From positions 65,738-129,737 of the forward strand of contig JAZRJV010000038.1 in assembly GCA_045645985.1 (NCBI GenBank): a stretch of 64,000 nt of DNA. Direction: 5' to 3'. Under the pieces are notes generated by a model, which saw only the letters and a list, made by a program, of their open reading frames with translations, was not told the origin of the DNA and did no database searches. Source of the stretch: RGIG9060 sp045645985 (GTDB lineage Bacteria > Spirochaetota > Spirochaetia > Treponematales > Treponemataceae). Positions 34,961 to 41,995 of this stretch are shown here, piece after piece; the first letter of the stretch is position 1; each line of letters opens with the position of its first letter. A program made the position numbers and the translations under genes.

Positions 34961-35944
34961 AATTTTATAGAACAAATTTTACAAAGAATGCAAAGTGATC
35001 TAAACAATACACAATTAGATTATTTACGAAAAACATTGGAATATGAATTAAAATCATTAGAAATTATTCAAATTGAAGATGATAAAAATTTACTTCAAGA
35101 AAATAACAAAAATTTATTAAGTAATTTTTTATCAGCAAAAACAGTAGAAGGTTGCTCTGCAAGATCTATTCAATATTATAAATCTACTCTTGAAAAATTA
35201 ATTAAAAACACAACAAAACCTTTTAACAAAATTGAAACAGAAGATTTAAGAAATTATTTGTCTGATTACCAAAAAATAAACAATGCAACTCGCCAAACAA
35301 TAGATAATATTAGGCGTATCTTATCAACATTTTTTTCTTGGTTAGAAGATGAAAACTACATTATAAAAAGTCCAGTACGACGCATTCATAAAATTAAAAC
35401 AACAAAATTAGTAAAAGAAACATTTTCAGATGAAATGCTCGTAAATTTAAGAGATAACTGTAAGACTGTTAGAGATTTAGCAATAATTGATATGTTATCT
35501 TCTACTGGTATGCGAGTTGGTGAGCTTGTTAAATTAAATAAAACAGATGTAGATTTTGAAAATAGAGAAATTGTAGTTTTAGGTAAAGGATTAAAAGAAA
35601 GAATTGTATATTTTGACGCAAGAACAAAAATTCATTTACAAAATTATTTAAAAACACGAACTGACAATACACCTGCTCTTTTTGTAAGTCTTTTACAACC
35701 TTATAAAAGATTAGAAATTAGTGGAATTGAAATAATGTTGCGAAATCTAGGCAAAGAACTTGGATTACAAAAAGTTCATCCTCACAAATTTAGGAGAACT
35801 TTAGCGACAAAAGCCATTGATAAGGGAATGCCAATTGAACAAGTTCAAACTCTTTTAGGTCATCAAAAAATTGATACTACAATGGAATATGCAATGGTTG
35901 ACCAAGAAAATGTAAAAAACTCTCATAAAAAATATATTGGATAA
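34952..35944 (+). CDS. Tyrosine recombinase (phage integrase family), 330 aa
   Basis: This is a site-specific recombinase. A SAM-like N-terminal DNA-binding domain covers residues about 35-130. The catalytic core shows the Arg of TGMRVGELVKL, the HxxR of HPHKFRRTLATK, the His of LLGHQKIDTTMEYA and the Tyr of that last string. All catalytic residues are present. It is next to two hsdS genes that share short sequences, which is how recombinases that shuffle type I specificity genes are placed. A GTG- or ATG-proximal alternative start is ATG 34940, but GGGGG lies 5 nt before 34952. The start is inside a hairpin. Confidence 0.92.
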   Translation: MKQNFIEQILQRMQSDLNNTQLDYLRKTLEYELKSLEIIQIEDDKNLLQENNKNLLSNFLSAKTVEGCSARSIQYYKSTLEKLIKNTTKPFNKIETEDLRNYLSDYQKINNATRQTIDNIRRILSTFFSWLEDENYIIKSPVRRIHKIKTTKLVKETFSDEMLVNLRDNCKTVRDLAIIDMLSSTGMRVGELVKLNKTDVDFENREIVVLGKGLKERIVYFDARTKIHLQNYLKTRTDNTPALFVSLLQPYKRLEISGIEIMLRNLGKELGLQKVHPHKFRRTLATKAIDKGMPIEQVQTLLGHQKIDTTMEYAMVDQENVKNSHKKYIG

Positions 35945-35984
35945 TTTATATAACGAAGATATTTTTTTATCTTCGTTATATAAA
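35945..35984. repeat. 17-bp perfect palindrome after the recombinase gene
   Basis: TTTATATAACGAAGATA (35945-35961) and its exact inverse (35968-35984) flank a TTTTTT loop. It begins one base after the recombinase stop and its right arm runs into the shared site A. It could act as a terminator, but stems this long and AT-rich with symmetric ends also fit a recombinase binding site. Confidence 0.6.
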
Positions 35985-36002
35985 TCACGATTTATCGAGA
36001 TG
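35982..36002 (+). repeat. Site A, copy 1, intergenic
   Basis: AAATCACGATTTATCGAGATG also occurs inside both hsdS genes at 36569-36589 and 39277-39297. Here it lies outside any gene, next to the palindrome. It contains the small dyad CGAT-tt-ATCG. The DNA after it does not continue as hsdS, so this is either a recombination site or the scar of a lost hsdS fragment. Confidence 0.6.
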
Positions 36003-36023
36003 AATAAAATACCACACGGATTT

Positions 36024-36043
36024 GATTTTGCTAACGCAAAATC
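36024..36043 (+). other. Hairpin in the leader of hsdS
   Basis: GATTTTGC-taac-GCAAAATC lies just before TGTTTTTAGAGAGG, the ribosome binding site of hsdS. It resembles in position and form the hairpin leader repeats, though the sequence match is weak. Confidence 0.4.
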
Positions 36044-36064
36044 TGTTTTTAGAGAGGTTGCGTG

Positions 36065-37168
36065 ATGAAAGTAAAGTTAAGTGAAGTTTGTAATATCACA
36101 ATGGGGCAGTCTCCAGATTCATCTTCATATAATCAAAAGTCTGATGGAATACCTTTTTTTCAAGGGAATGCAGATTTTGGAATTTTATATCCAACAGTTA
36201 GAACTTGGACAACTTCTCCTAAAAAGGTTGCGCAAAAAGATGATATATTAATTTCAGTAAGAGCTCCAATAGGTGCTTTAAATTATGCAAACATTGAATG
36301 TTGTATAGGTCGAGGATTGGCTTCAATAAAACCTTTAAAAAGTGTTTATTCAAAATACATTTATTATTTGTTAAAGTCTCAAAAAAGTAATCTTGATTCT
36401 CAGGGTATAGGTAGTACTTTTAAGGCTATTGGAAGAAAAAATCTAGAAGAACTTGAAATAGAAAATATAGATATTGAAACTCAACAACGAATTGCACATC
36501 ATCTTGATACAATACAATCTGCAATAGATAACAAACAGCAACAACTGAAAGAATTGGATGAACTTGTAAAATCACGATTTATCGAGATGTTTGGGGATAT
36601 TGATGATAATTCGTATAATTTTCCAAGAAAAAAGATAAAAGACTTTGCTGTCTGTGTGGCAGGTGCTACTCCTAGTACTAAAATTTCTGAATATTGGGAC
36701 AATGGAACAATCCCATGGATGAGTTCGGGGGAAGTTCATAAAGGACGAATCTTCGAAACGGATTCTAAAATTTCTCAACTAGGATATGATTCATGTAGTA
36801 CAAAAATGATTCCACCAAAAACCGTACTTATTGCCTTAGCTGGTCAAGGGAAAACGAGAGGTTCTGTTTGTATAACAGAAATTTCTTTGTGTACCAATCA
36901 ATCTCTTTGTGCAGTAATTTCGAAGGAAGAAGTATTTTCTGATTACCTTTATAGTTATTTACAATTAAAATATGATGAATTACGAAAAATTTCTAATGGC
37001 GATGGTGGAAGAGGTGGGTTAAATCTAAAACTCATAGGAAATTTTGAGGTAGCTATCCCTAGTAAAGAATTACAAAGTAAATGGCTCTCTTTCGTCCAAC
37101 AAATCGACAAATCGAAATTTGTAGTTATATCTACAAAAAATTACAAATTTATGATATTATATAAGTAG
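36065..37168 (+). CDS. hsdS: Type I specificity subunit HsdS with altered C-terminus, 367 aa
   Basis: It has two target recognition domains with a conserved linker IAHHLDTIQSAIDNKQQQ (near residue 145) and the FVQQIDKSKFVV string near the end. Compared with the second hsdS (38728) it diverges right after that string: the final coiled coil KQQIKDLQELMDSKMQ is replaced by ISTKNYKFMILYK and a stop. The protein may still work, but the end looks cut at a shared 29-nt sequence (37097-37125). ATG 36065 has AGAGAGG 7 nt upstream; the N-terminus MKVKL matches the second copy. Position before hsdM and close to the recombinase suggests a storage or variable copy. Confidence 0.85.
   Translation: MKVKLSEVCNITMGQSPDSSSYNQKSDGIPFFQGNADFGILYPTVRTWTTSPKKVAQKDDILISVRAPIGALNYANIECCIGRGLASIKPLKSVYSKYIYYLLKSQKSNLDSQGIGSTFKAIGRKNLEELEIENIDIETQQRIAHHLDTIQSAIDNKQQQLKELDELVKSRFIEMFGDIDDNSYNFPRKKIKDFAVCVAGATPSTKISEYWDNGTIPWMSSGEVHKGRIFETDSKISQLGYDSCSTKMIPPKTVLIALAGQGKTRGSVCITEISLCTNQSLCAVISKEEVFSDYLYSYLQLKYDELRKISNGDGGRGGLNLKLIGNFEVAIPSKELQSKWLSFVQQIDKSKFVVISTKNYKFMILYK
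36500..36594 (+). repeat. 95-bp shared segment, hsdS copy 1
   Basis: This middle segment is about 93% identical to 39208-39302 in the other hsdS and is in the same orientation. It encodes the linker coiled coil and ends with site A (36569-36589), the part that is identical. Confidence 0.8.
37097..37125 (+). repeat. Site B, copy 1, end of first hsdS
   Basis: The 29-nt string starting CAACAAATCGACAAATCG is identical to 39736-39764 in the second hsdS. It contains ACAAAT-cgaa-ATTTGT. Homology between the two genes stops here. Confidence 0.7.
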
Positions 37169-37197
37169 TTATAAATTCAATTTGGAGATTTTTGTTT

Positions 37198-38724
37198 ATG
37201 ATAACAGGTGAAATAAAAAATAAAATAGATAACCTTTGGGATGCAATGTGGTCAAATCAAATGACTAACCCATGGATTGATATTCAGCAAATTACATATC
37301 TTATTTTTATAAAAATGCTTGATGATAATCAAATCAAAATAGAACGCAAACTAAACAGCATGGCAGCAGCAGGATTTGAAGTAAATCTTGAAGATTATGA
37401 CCTTATATTTAAAGATGGATTTTTTATTGATGAAGAAGATAAAATAAATGTTTCTTATGCAGATTTACGGTGGAGTGTTTTTAGTACTTGGGGAGACAAC
37501 GGTAAAAAATTTGACAACTTAAAAAACAATGTTTTTCCATTCATTAAAACTTTACATGGTGACAAGGCAACTTCTTTTGCAAAATATATGGAAAAAGCTG
37601 AATTTGCAATTTCTAACCCATATATTCTCAATAAAATGATAGAAGCCCTTAGTGATCCAGATTTAGGATTTAATAAAACTGATATGATGGGGGACTGCTA
37701 CGAATATCTTTTGAGTAAAATGGCAACTTCTGGAGATAACGGACAATTCAGAACGCCTCGCCATATTATTGATATGATGGTAGAACTTGCAAAACCAACA
37801 TTACAAGATACTATCATAGACCCTGCCATGGGAACAGCTGGATTTTTAAGTGAAAGTGCAAAATATATCCAGGAACATTACAAAACTGAACTTACAAAAA
37901 AAGAAAACAATAAACATTTTCACAATGGAATGTTTACAGGTTTCGACACAGATACAGATATGCTTCGTATTGGTTGTATGAATATGACTCTTCACGGAGT
38001 AAATAATCCAACTATAGAATACAATAACTCTCTTGGTGAAGATTATGAAGATAAAGAAAAATATTCTCTAATTTTAGCAAATCCTCCTTTTAGTGGCAGT
38101 TTAGACCCAAGTACAGTTGCAAAATCTTTGATTCAAATTAGTAGTGGAACAAAAAAAACAGAACTTCTATTTTTAAGTCTTTTTCTTAGATTACTAAAAA
38201 TTGGAGGAAGATGTATAAGCATTATTCCAGTTGGTGTTTTGAATAATACAAATGACAAAGCATATACTCGTTTACGAAAAGCTCTTGTAGAAGATCAAAA
38301 ACTAGAAGGTATTATCTTTATGCCAGGAGGAGTATTCTATCCATATTCTGGAGTTCAAACAGGAATTTTGATTTTTACCAAAACCAATTCTGGTGGTACA
38401 GACAAAGTTTGGATGTACAATATGGAAAATGATGGATACAGTCTTGACCAAAAACGAGACAAAATAGAAGCTAATGACATTTCAGATATAATCGCACGAT
38501 GGAATAATCTTGCAGATGAAGTAAACAGAACAAAGTTTGATAAATCCTTTTTAGTTGATAAACAAGAAATTGTTGATAACGAATATGTTTTTAGTTTCAA
38601 CAAATATCATCAAACAAAAATTGAAAAGAAAGAATATCGTCCCACAAAAGAAATCCTTGCTTCAATAAATGAACTTGAAAAACAGTTTCTTCAAATCATG
38701 AATGAGTTGAATGTAGAGGAATAG
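37198..38724 (+). CDS. hsdM: Type I methyltransferase subunit HsdM (second system), 508 aa
   Basis: This is an N6-adenine methyltransferase of the standard short form. After an N-terminal helical domain (LWDAMWSNQMTNPW, YLIFIKMLD) comes the SAM motif DPAMGTAGFL near residue 205 and the catalytic LANPPFSGS near 296. ATG 37198 is chosen with GGAG 10 nt upstream; a TTG at 37192 is nearer. A TATTAT-like box about 45 nt upstream, inside the tail of the first hsdS, could give hsdM its own promoter. It is unlike the first island's HsdM in length and sequence, so the two systems are separate. hsdS follows after 3 nt. Confidence 0.95.
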   Translation: MITGEIKNKIDNLWDAMWSNQMTNPWIDIQQITYLIFIKMLDDNQIKIERKLNSMAAAGFEVNLEDYDLIFKDGFFIDEEDKINVSYADLRWSVFSTWGDNGKKFDNLKNNVFPFIKTLHGDKATSFAKYMEKAEFAISNPYILNKMIEALSDPDLGFNKTDMMGDCYEYLLSKMATSGDNGQFRTPRHIIDMMVELAKPTLQDTIIDPAMGTAGFLSESAKYIQEHYKTELTKKENNKHFHNGMFTGFDTDTDMLRIGCMNMTLHGVNNPTIEYNNSLGEDYEDKEKYSLILANPPFSGSLDPSTVAKSLIQISSGTKKTELLFLSLFLRLLKIGGRCISIIPVGVLNNTNDKAYTRLRKALVEDQKLEGIIFMPGGVFYPYSGVQTGILIFTKTNSGGTDKVWMYNMENDGYSLDQKRDKIEANDISDIIARWNNLADEVNRTKFDKSFLVDKQEIVDNEYVFSFNKYHQTKIEKKEYRPTKEILASINELEKQFLQIMNELNVEE

Positions 38725-38727
38725 AAG

Positions 38728-39828
38728 ATGAAAGTGAAGTTAAAAGAGATAACAAAAGTTTGTTGTGATGGAGATTGGATAGAGTCAAAAGATCAATCAA
38801 GCGAGGGAATAAGGTTAATTCAAACTGGTAATATAGGAGAGGGATTTTTCTTAAATAAAGAAAGTAGAGCAAAATATATTTCTTTTGATACTTTCGAAAA
38901 ACTTAAATGTACAGAAGTTTATGAAGGTGATATTTTAGTTTCCAGACTTCCAGATCCCATAGGTAGATCTTGCATTATTCCTCCAATGGAAAAAAAAATG
39001 ATTACTGCTGTAGATTGTACAATTATAAGATGTGATGAATCATTATGTCTTCCAAAGTATTTTGTTTATTTTTCACGTTCAAAATTTTATCAGTTTCAAG
39101 TTAATCAACTAATTTCTGGTGCAACAAGACAACGGATAAGTAGAAAAAATTTAGAAAATATAGAAATAAATATTCCATCCCTTTTTGATCAACAACAAAT
39201 TGTTTTCCATCTTGATACAATACAATCTGCAATAGACAACAAACAACAACAGTTGAAAGAATTAGATGAGCTTGTAAAATCACGATTTATCGAGATGTTT
39301 GGAGAAAATCCTGTTGAAAGTGGAAAATGGAATGTTGAGAAATGGGCTGATAAAGTAAATATCACAAATGGAAAAGATTATAAAAAATTGATTGTTAAGA
39401 CAGGGCTTTATCCTGTTTATGGAAGTGGTGGCGATATGGGGATTCGTGTTGATGATTATTTGTGTACTGAAAATACAGTTATCATTGGCAGAAAAGGCAA
39501 TATCGATAAACCTCTTTTTGTGAAAGAGAAATTTTGGAATGTTGATACGGCTTTTGGTTTAAATGTAAATGAAAATGAAATAAATCCATATTATTTTTTT
39601 GAATATTGTAAAACTTACGATTTCCGAGCAATGGATACAGGTGTAACAATTCCAAGTCTTACAAAAAATGCGTTATTTCAACTAAAGATTGCAGTTCCTC
39701 CTCTGTCACTACAAAACTCTTTCGCTGATTTCGTTCAACAAATCGACAAATCGAAATTTGTAGTAAAACAACAGATAAAAGACTTGCAGGAATTGATGGA
39801 TAGTAAAATGCAAGAATATTTTTCTTAA
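38728..39828 (+). CDS. hsdS: Type I specificity subunit HsdS (complete copy), 366 aa
   Basis: This is the complete specificity gene of the second system. Two recognition domains are separated by the linker VFHLDTIQSAIDNKQQQ (near residue 160), and a C-terminal coiled coil QQIKDLQELMDSKMQEYF ends the protein. The N-terminus MKVKLKEI and linker match the first copy, while the recognition domains differ, as expected if the two copies exchange domains. It starts 3 nt after hsdM, so it is the expressed partner. Confidence 0.93.
   Translation: MKVKLKEITKVCCDGDWIESKDQSSEGIRLIQTGNIGEGFFLNKESRAKYISFDTFEKLKCTEVYEGDILVSRLPDPIGRSCIIPPMEKKMITAVDCTIIRCDESLCLPKYFVYFSRSKFYQFQVNQLISGATRQRISRKNLENIEINIPSLFDQQQIVFHLDTIQSAIDNKQQQLKELDELVKSRFIEMFGENPVESGKWNVEKWADKVNITNGKDYKKLIVKTGLYPVYGSGGDMGIRVDDYLCTENTVIIGRKGNIDKPLFVKEKFWNVDTAFGLNVNENEINPYYFFEYCKTYDFRAMDTGVTIPSLTKNALFQLKIAVPPLSLQNSFADFVQQIDKSKFVVKQQIKDLQELMDSKMQEYFS
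39208..39302 (+). repeat. 95-bp shared segment, hsdS copy 2
   Basis: This is the partner of 36500-36594, in the same orientation. It includes site A copy 3 (39277-39297). The 29-nt site B copy 2 is at 39736-39764. Confidence 0.8.
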
Positions 39829-39840
39829 GAGGATATGATA

Positions 39841-40998
39841 ATGGCAGATTTTGAAAGAAAACATAAAGAAAATAAACCTGTTGTAGCAATATGCTATGAT
39901 TTTGATAAAACACTTTCCCCTGATGATATGCAGGCGCAAGGATTTATTCAGTCTGTAGGTTGTGATGTTGATAGTTTTTGGAAAGAATCAAATGGAAGAG
40001 CAACAGATAATGATATGGATCAGAATCTTGCATATATGTATACCATGCTTGATAAATCCTATGGAAATTTCGTTTTTAATAAACAAAAACTCAGAGAATA
40101 TGGTGCTCAAGTTGGATTATTCCCTGGTGTCGATTCATGGTTTGAAAGAATCAGAAATTATGGAAAAGAAAAAGGTGTAATAGTTGAACATTACATTATT
40201 TCATCTGGCTTGAAAGAAATGATTGAAGGAACGTGTGTAGCAAATTCTTTTGAAAAAATATATGCAAGTTCTTTTTATTATGATGACAAAGGTGTAGCAA
40301 AATGGCCAGCACAGGTAGTTAATTATACAAACAAAACACAATTTCTTTTTAGAATTGAAAAAGGTGTTTTAGATATCAATGATCAAGGAGTAAATGATTA
40401 TTTTGCCCCAGAAGATATTCGTGTTCCTTTTAGAAATATGATTTACATAGGTGATAGTGATACTGACATTCCATGTATGAAACTTGTAAATTCTTATGGA
40501 GGACATTCTGTAGGAGTTTATAACCCAGATACTAACAAGAAAGAAAAAGTTTACAGGATGATGCATGATAATAGGATAAGGTATTTTGCAGCAGCAAACT
40601 ATTCTGAAGGAAGTGATTTAGATAATCTTGTAAAAGCTATTATCGACAGAACATATTCAAATGAAATCCTCGAAAATATTCACTACAACAATAAAAAGGA
40701 ATTTGAAAAGAATGATGAGAATATTACAAAAGAACAGAGGGAACGTAGGTCTTTAATTCTTGATTTGGAAAACAGTAGTACTTTCAAGACAACTCATATG
40801 GTTGTAGAAAAAATGCGAAAAATAACAGAGTGGACAGATTTAGAAAAAAGTTGGCTTTTGGATATCGCAAATACAAATAGTCAGGTATGGAGTATTCTCG
40901 AAGATAATGACGTTGAGTCTTTTTTTAAATATATATTAAAGGATATGAAAAATCTTTCAGAGAATGCTCAAGAGGTAAAATCAAAACTAGAGAAATAA
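39841..40998 (+). CDS. HAD-family phosphatase embedded in the second hsd operon, 385 aa
   Basis: A haloacid dehalogenase-type phosphatase. Motif I is CYDFDKTLSP near residue 20, motif II the Ser of IISSGL near 123, and motif IV IGDSDTDIPCMK near 203. The last third (residues about 260-385) is helical and charged and not part of the catalytic fold. The substrate is not known. The gene starts 12 nt after hsdS with AGAGG before the ATG (an earlier ATG at 39835 is too close). HAD enzymes beside type I genes are seen in gut bacteria, but their role there is not established to my knowledge. Confidence 0.85.
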   Translation: MADFERKHKENKPVVAICYDFDKTLSPDDMQAQGFIQSVGCDVDSFWKESNGRATDNDMDQNLAYMYTMLDKSYGNFVFNKQKLREYGAQVGLFPGVDSWFERIRNYGKEKGVIVEHYIISSGLKEMIEGTCVANSFEKIYASSFYYDDKGVAKWPAQVVNYTNKTQFLFRIEKGVLDINDQGVNDYFAPEDIRVPFRNMIYIGDSDTDIPCMKLVNSYGGHSVGVYNPDTNKKEKVYRMMHDNRIRYFAAANYSEGSDLDNLVKAIIDRTYSNEILENIHYNNKKEFEKNDENITKEQRERRSLILDLENSSTFKTTHMVVEKMRKITEWTDLEKSWLLDIANTNSQVWSILEDNDVESFFKYILKDMKNLSENAQEVKSKLEK

Positions 40999-41050
40999 AA
41001 AGTAGAATAACTGTAGACAATTTAAATACAATAAAACTTGGAGAATAAAT

Positions 41051-41527
41051 ATGCTTTTATACCACGGTAGCAACATAATAGTTTCAAATCCTCAAATATT
41101 GGAATCAGATAGGCGTCTTGATTTTGGCAAAGGTTTTTATCTTACTTCTAGCTATGAACAGGCACAACGCTGGTCTGAATTAACTGTAAAAAGGCGTGAA
41201 ACTGGAAAAGAAACAGTTTCCGTGTTTGAGTTTGATGATTCTTCTACTTCAGAATTAACTATTCTTCATTTTACTCAAGCTCAAAAAGAATGGCTTGAAT
41301 ATGTTACAATGAATCGTAAAAACCAAAACATTCCTAACGATGATTATGATATTGTAATTGGACCAGTTGCAAACGATAGAACAATGCCTGTTATAAGTCT
41401 TTATTTTGCTGGAATTTATGATGTTGAAGAAACAATAAAAAGACTAATGCCACAAAAATTGTGTGACCAATATACTTTTAGAACCGAAAAAGCTATAAAA
41501 AAACTGAAATTTCTGGAGGTAAAATAA
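41051..41527 (+). CDS. DUF3990 protein, probable ADP-ribosyltransferase-type toxin, 158 aa
   Basis: This matches DUF3990, a family with ADP-ribosyltransferase-like folds. Typical strings are LLYHGSNIIVSNPQIL at the start, RRLDFGKGFYLTSSYEQAQRWS (near 27-48), and YDIVIGPVANDR near 100. These correspond to the NAD-binding H/R and S/Y positions. The following two genes are the family's usual small partners, so this is probably a toxin-antitoxin-like set. TTGGAG is the ribosome binding site. Stop and next ATG are adjacent. Confidence 0.82.
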   Translation: MLLYHGSNIIVSNPQILESDRRLDFGKGFYLTSSYEQAQRWSELTVKRRETGKETVSVFEFDDSSTSELTILHFTQAQKEWLEYVTMNRKNQNIPNDDYDIVIGPVANDRTMPVISLYFAGIYDVEETIKRLMPQKLCDQYTFRTEKAIKKLKFLEVK

Positions 41528-41773
41528 ATGGGAAAGGAATTGCCATATATTCTTCAGTTTTATGATAACGAAGTTTCTTTACTTATAAGCAATAAATATG
41601 GATACTCAATTATGGACTCATACAGAAAATTCTTGTTTTCTAAAACCTACCAAATGCTTTGTAATCCTGAACTTGAAATGTGGGAATTTAGTCCTACAGG
41701 GATTTTTGATATATGGGAAGCAGAACTTATTACAGGGGAACCTCGTAATTCCTTGTATCTAAGGAGGGACTAA
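41528..41773 (+). CDS. Small DUF3990-associated protein, 81 aa
   Basis: This protein of the family often found next to DUF3990 has the typical elements LLISNKYGYSIMDSYRKFL, EMWEFSPTGIFDIWEAE and TGEPRNSLYLRRD. Function is not established; an antitoxin or accessory role is likely from context. It starts directly after the previous stop with GGAGGT upstream and is followed directly by the next ATG, so the three genes are tightly coupled. Confidence 0.75.
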   Translation: MGKELPYILQFYDNEVSLLISNKYGYSIMDSYRKFLFSKTYQMLCNPELEMWEFSPTGIFDIWEAELITGEPRNSLYLRRD

Positions 41774-41977
41774 ATGACAAAGGAAATGGAATTTTTTACT
41801 TTCCTTATGGAACAGTATGCGCATTATAAAAATACAACAGCTGATAAAATTCTTCGCCAACTTGATGAATTGAAATTGACTGATTATGTTTTCAATATGT
41901 ATGAAATGTATCATTCTGAAGCTTTAGAAAATGCATTTGTAGATATAGATAAACTTATTAAATCTAAGAAAAAATAA
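41774..41977 (+). CDS. DUF3791 family protein, 67 aa
   Basis: A small helical protein fitting DUF3791 (FFTFLMEQYAHYKNTTADKILRQLDE, DYVFNMYEMYHSEALENAFVDID). Members accompany DUF3990 toxins and are thought to be antitoxins; direct proof is lacking here. AAGGAGG at 41761-41767 overlaps the end of the previous gene. The start is adjacent to that stop. Confidence 0.8.
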   Translation: MTKEMEFFTFLMEQYAHYKNTTADKILRQLDELKLTDYVFNMYEMYHSEALENAFVDIDKLIKSKKK

Positions 41978-41995
41978 CAGAATAAGAGAGATGCT

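Noticed and set aside
34952..39828. Prophage or integrative element
   Set aside because: The recombinase is the only mobile-type gene. No phage structural, replication or conjugation genes accompany it, and shared hsdS blocks explain its presence better.
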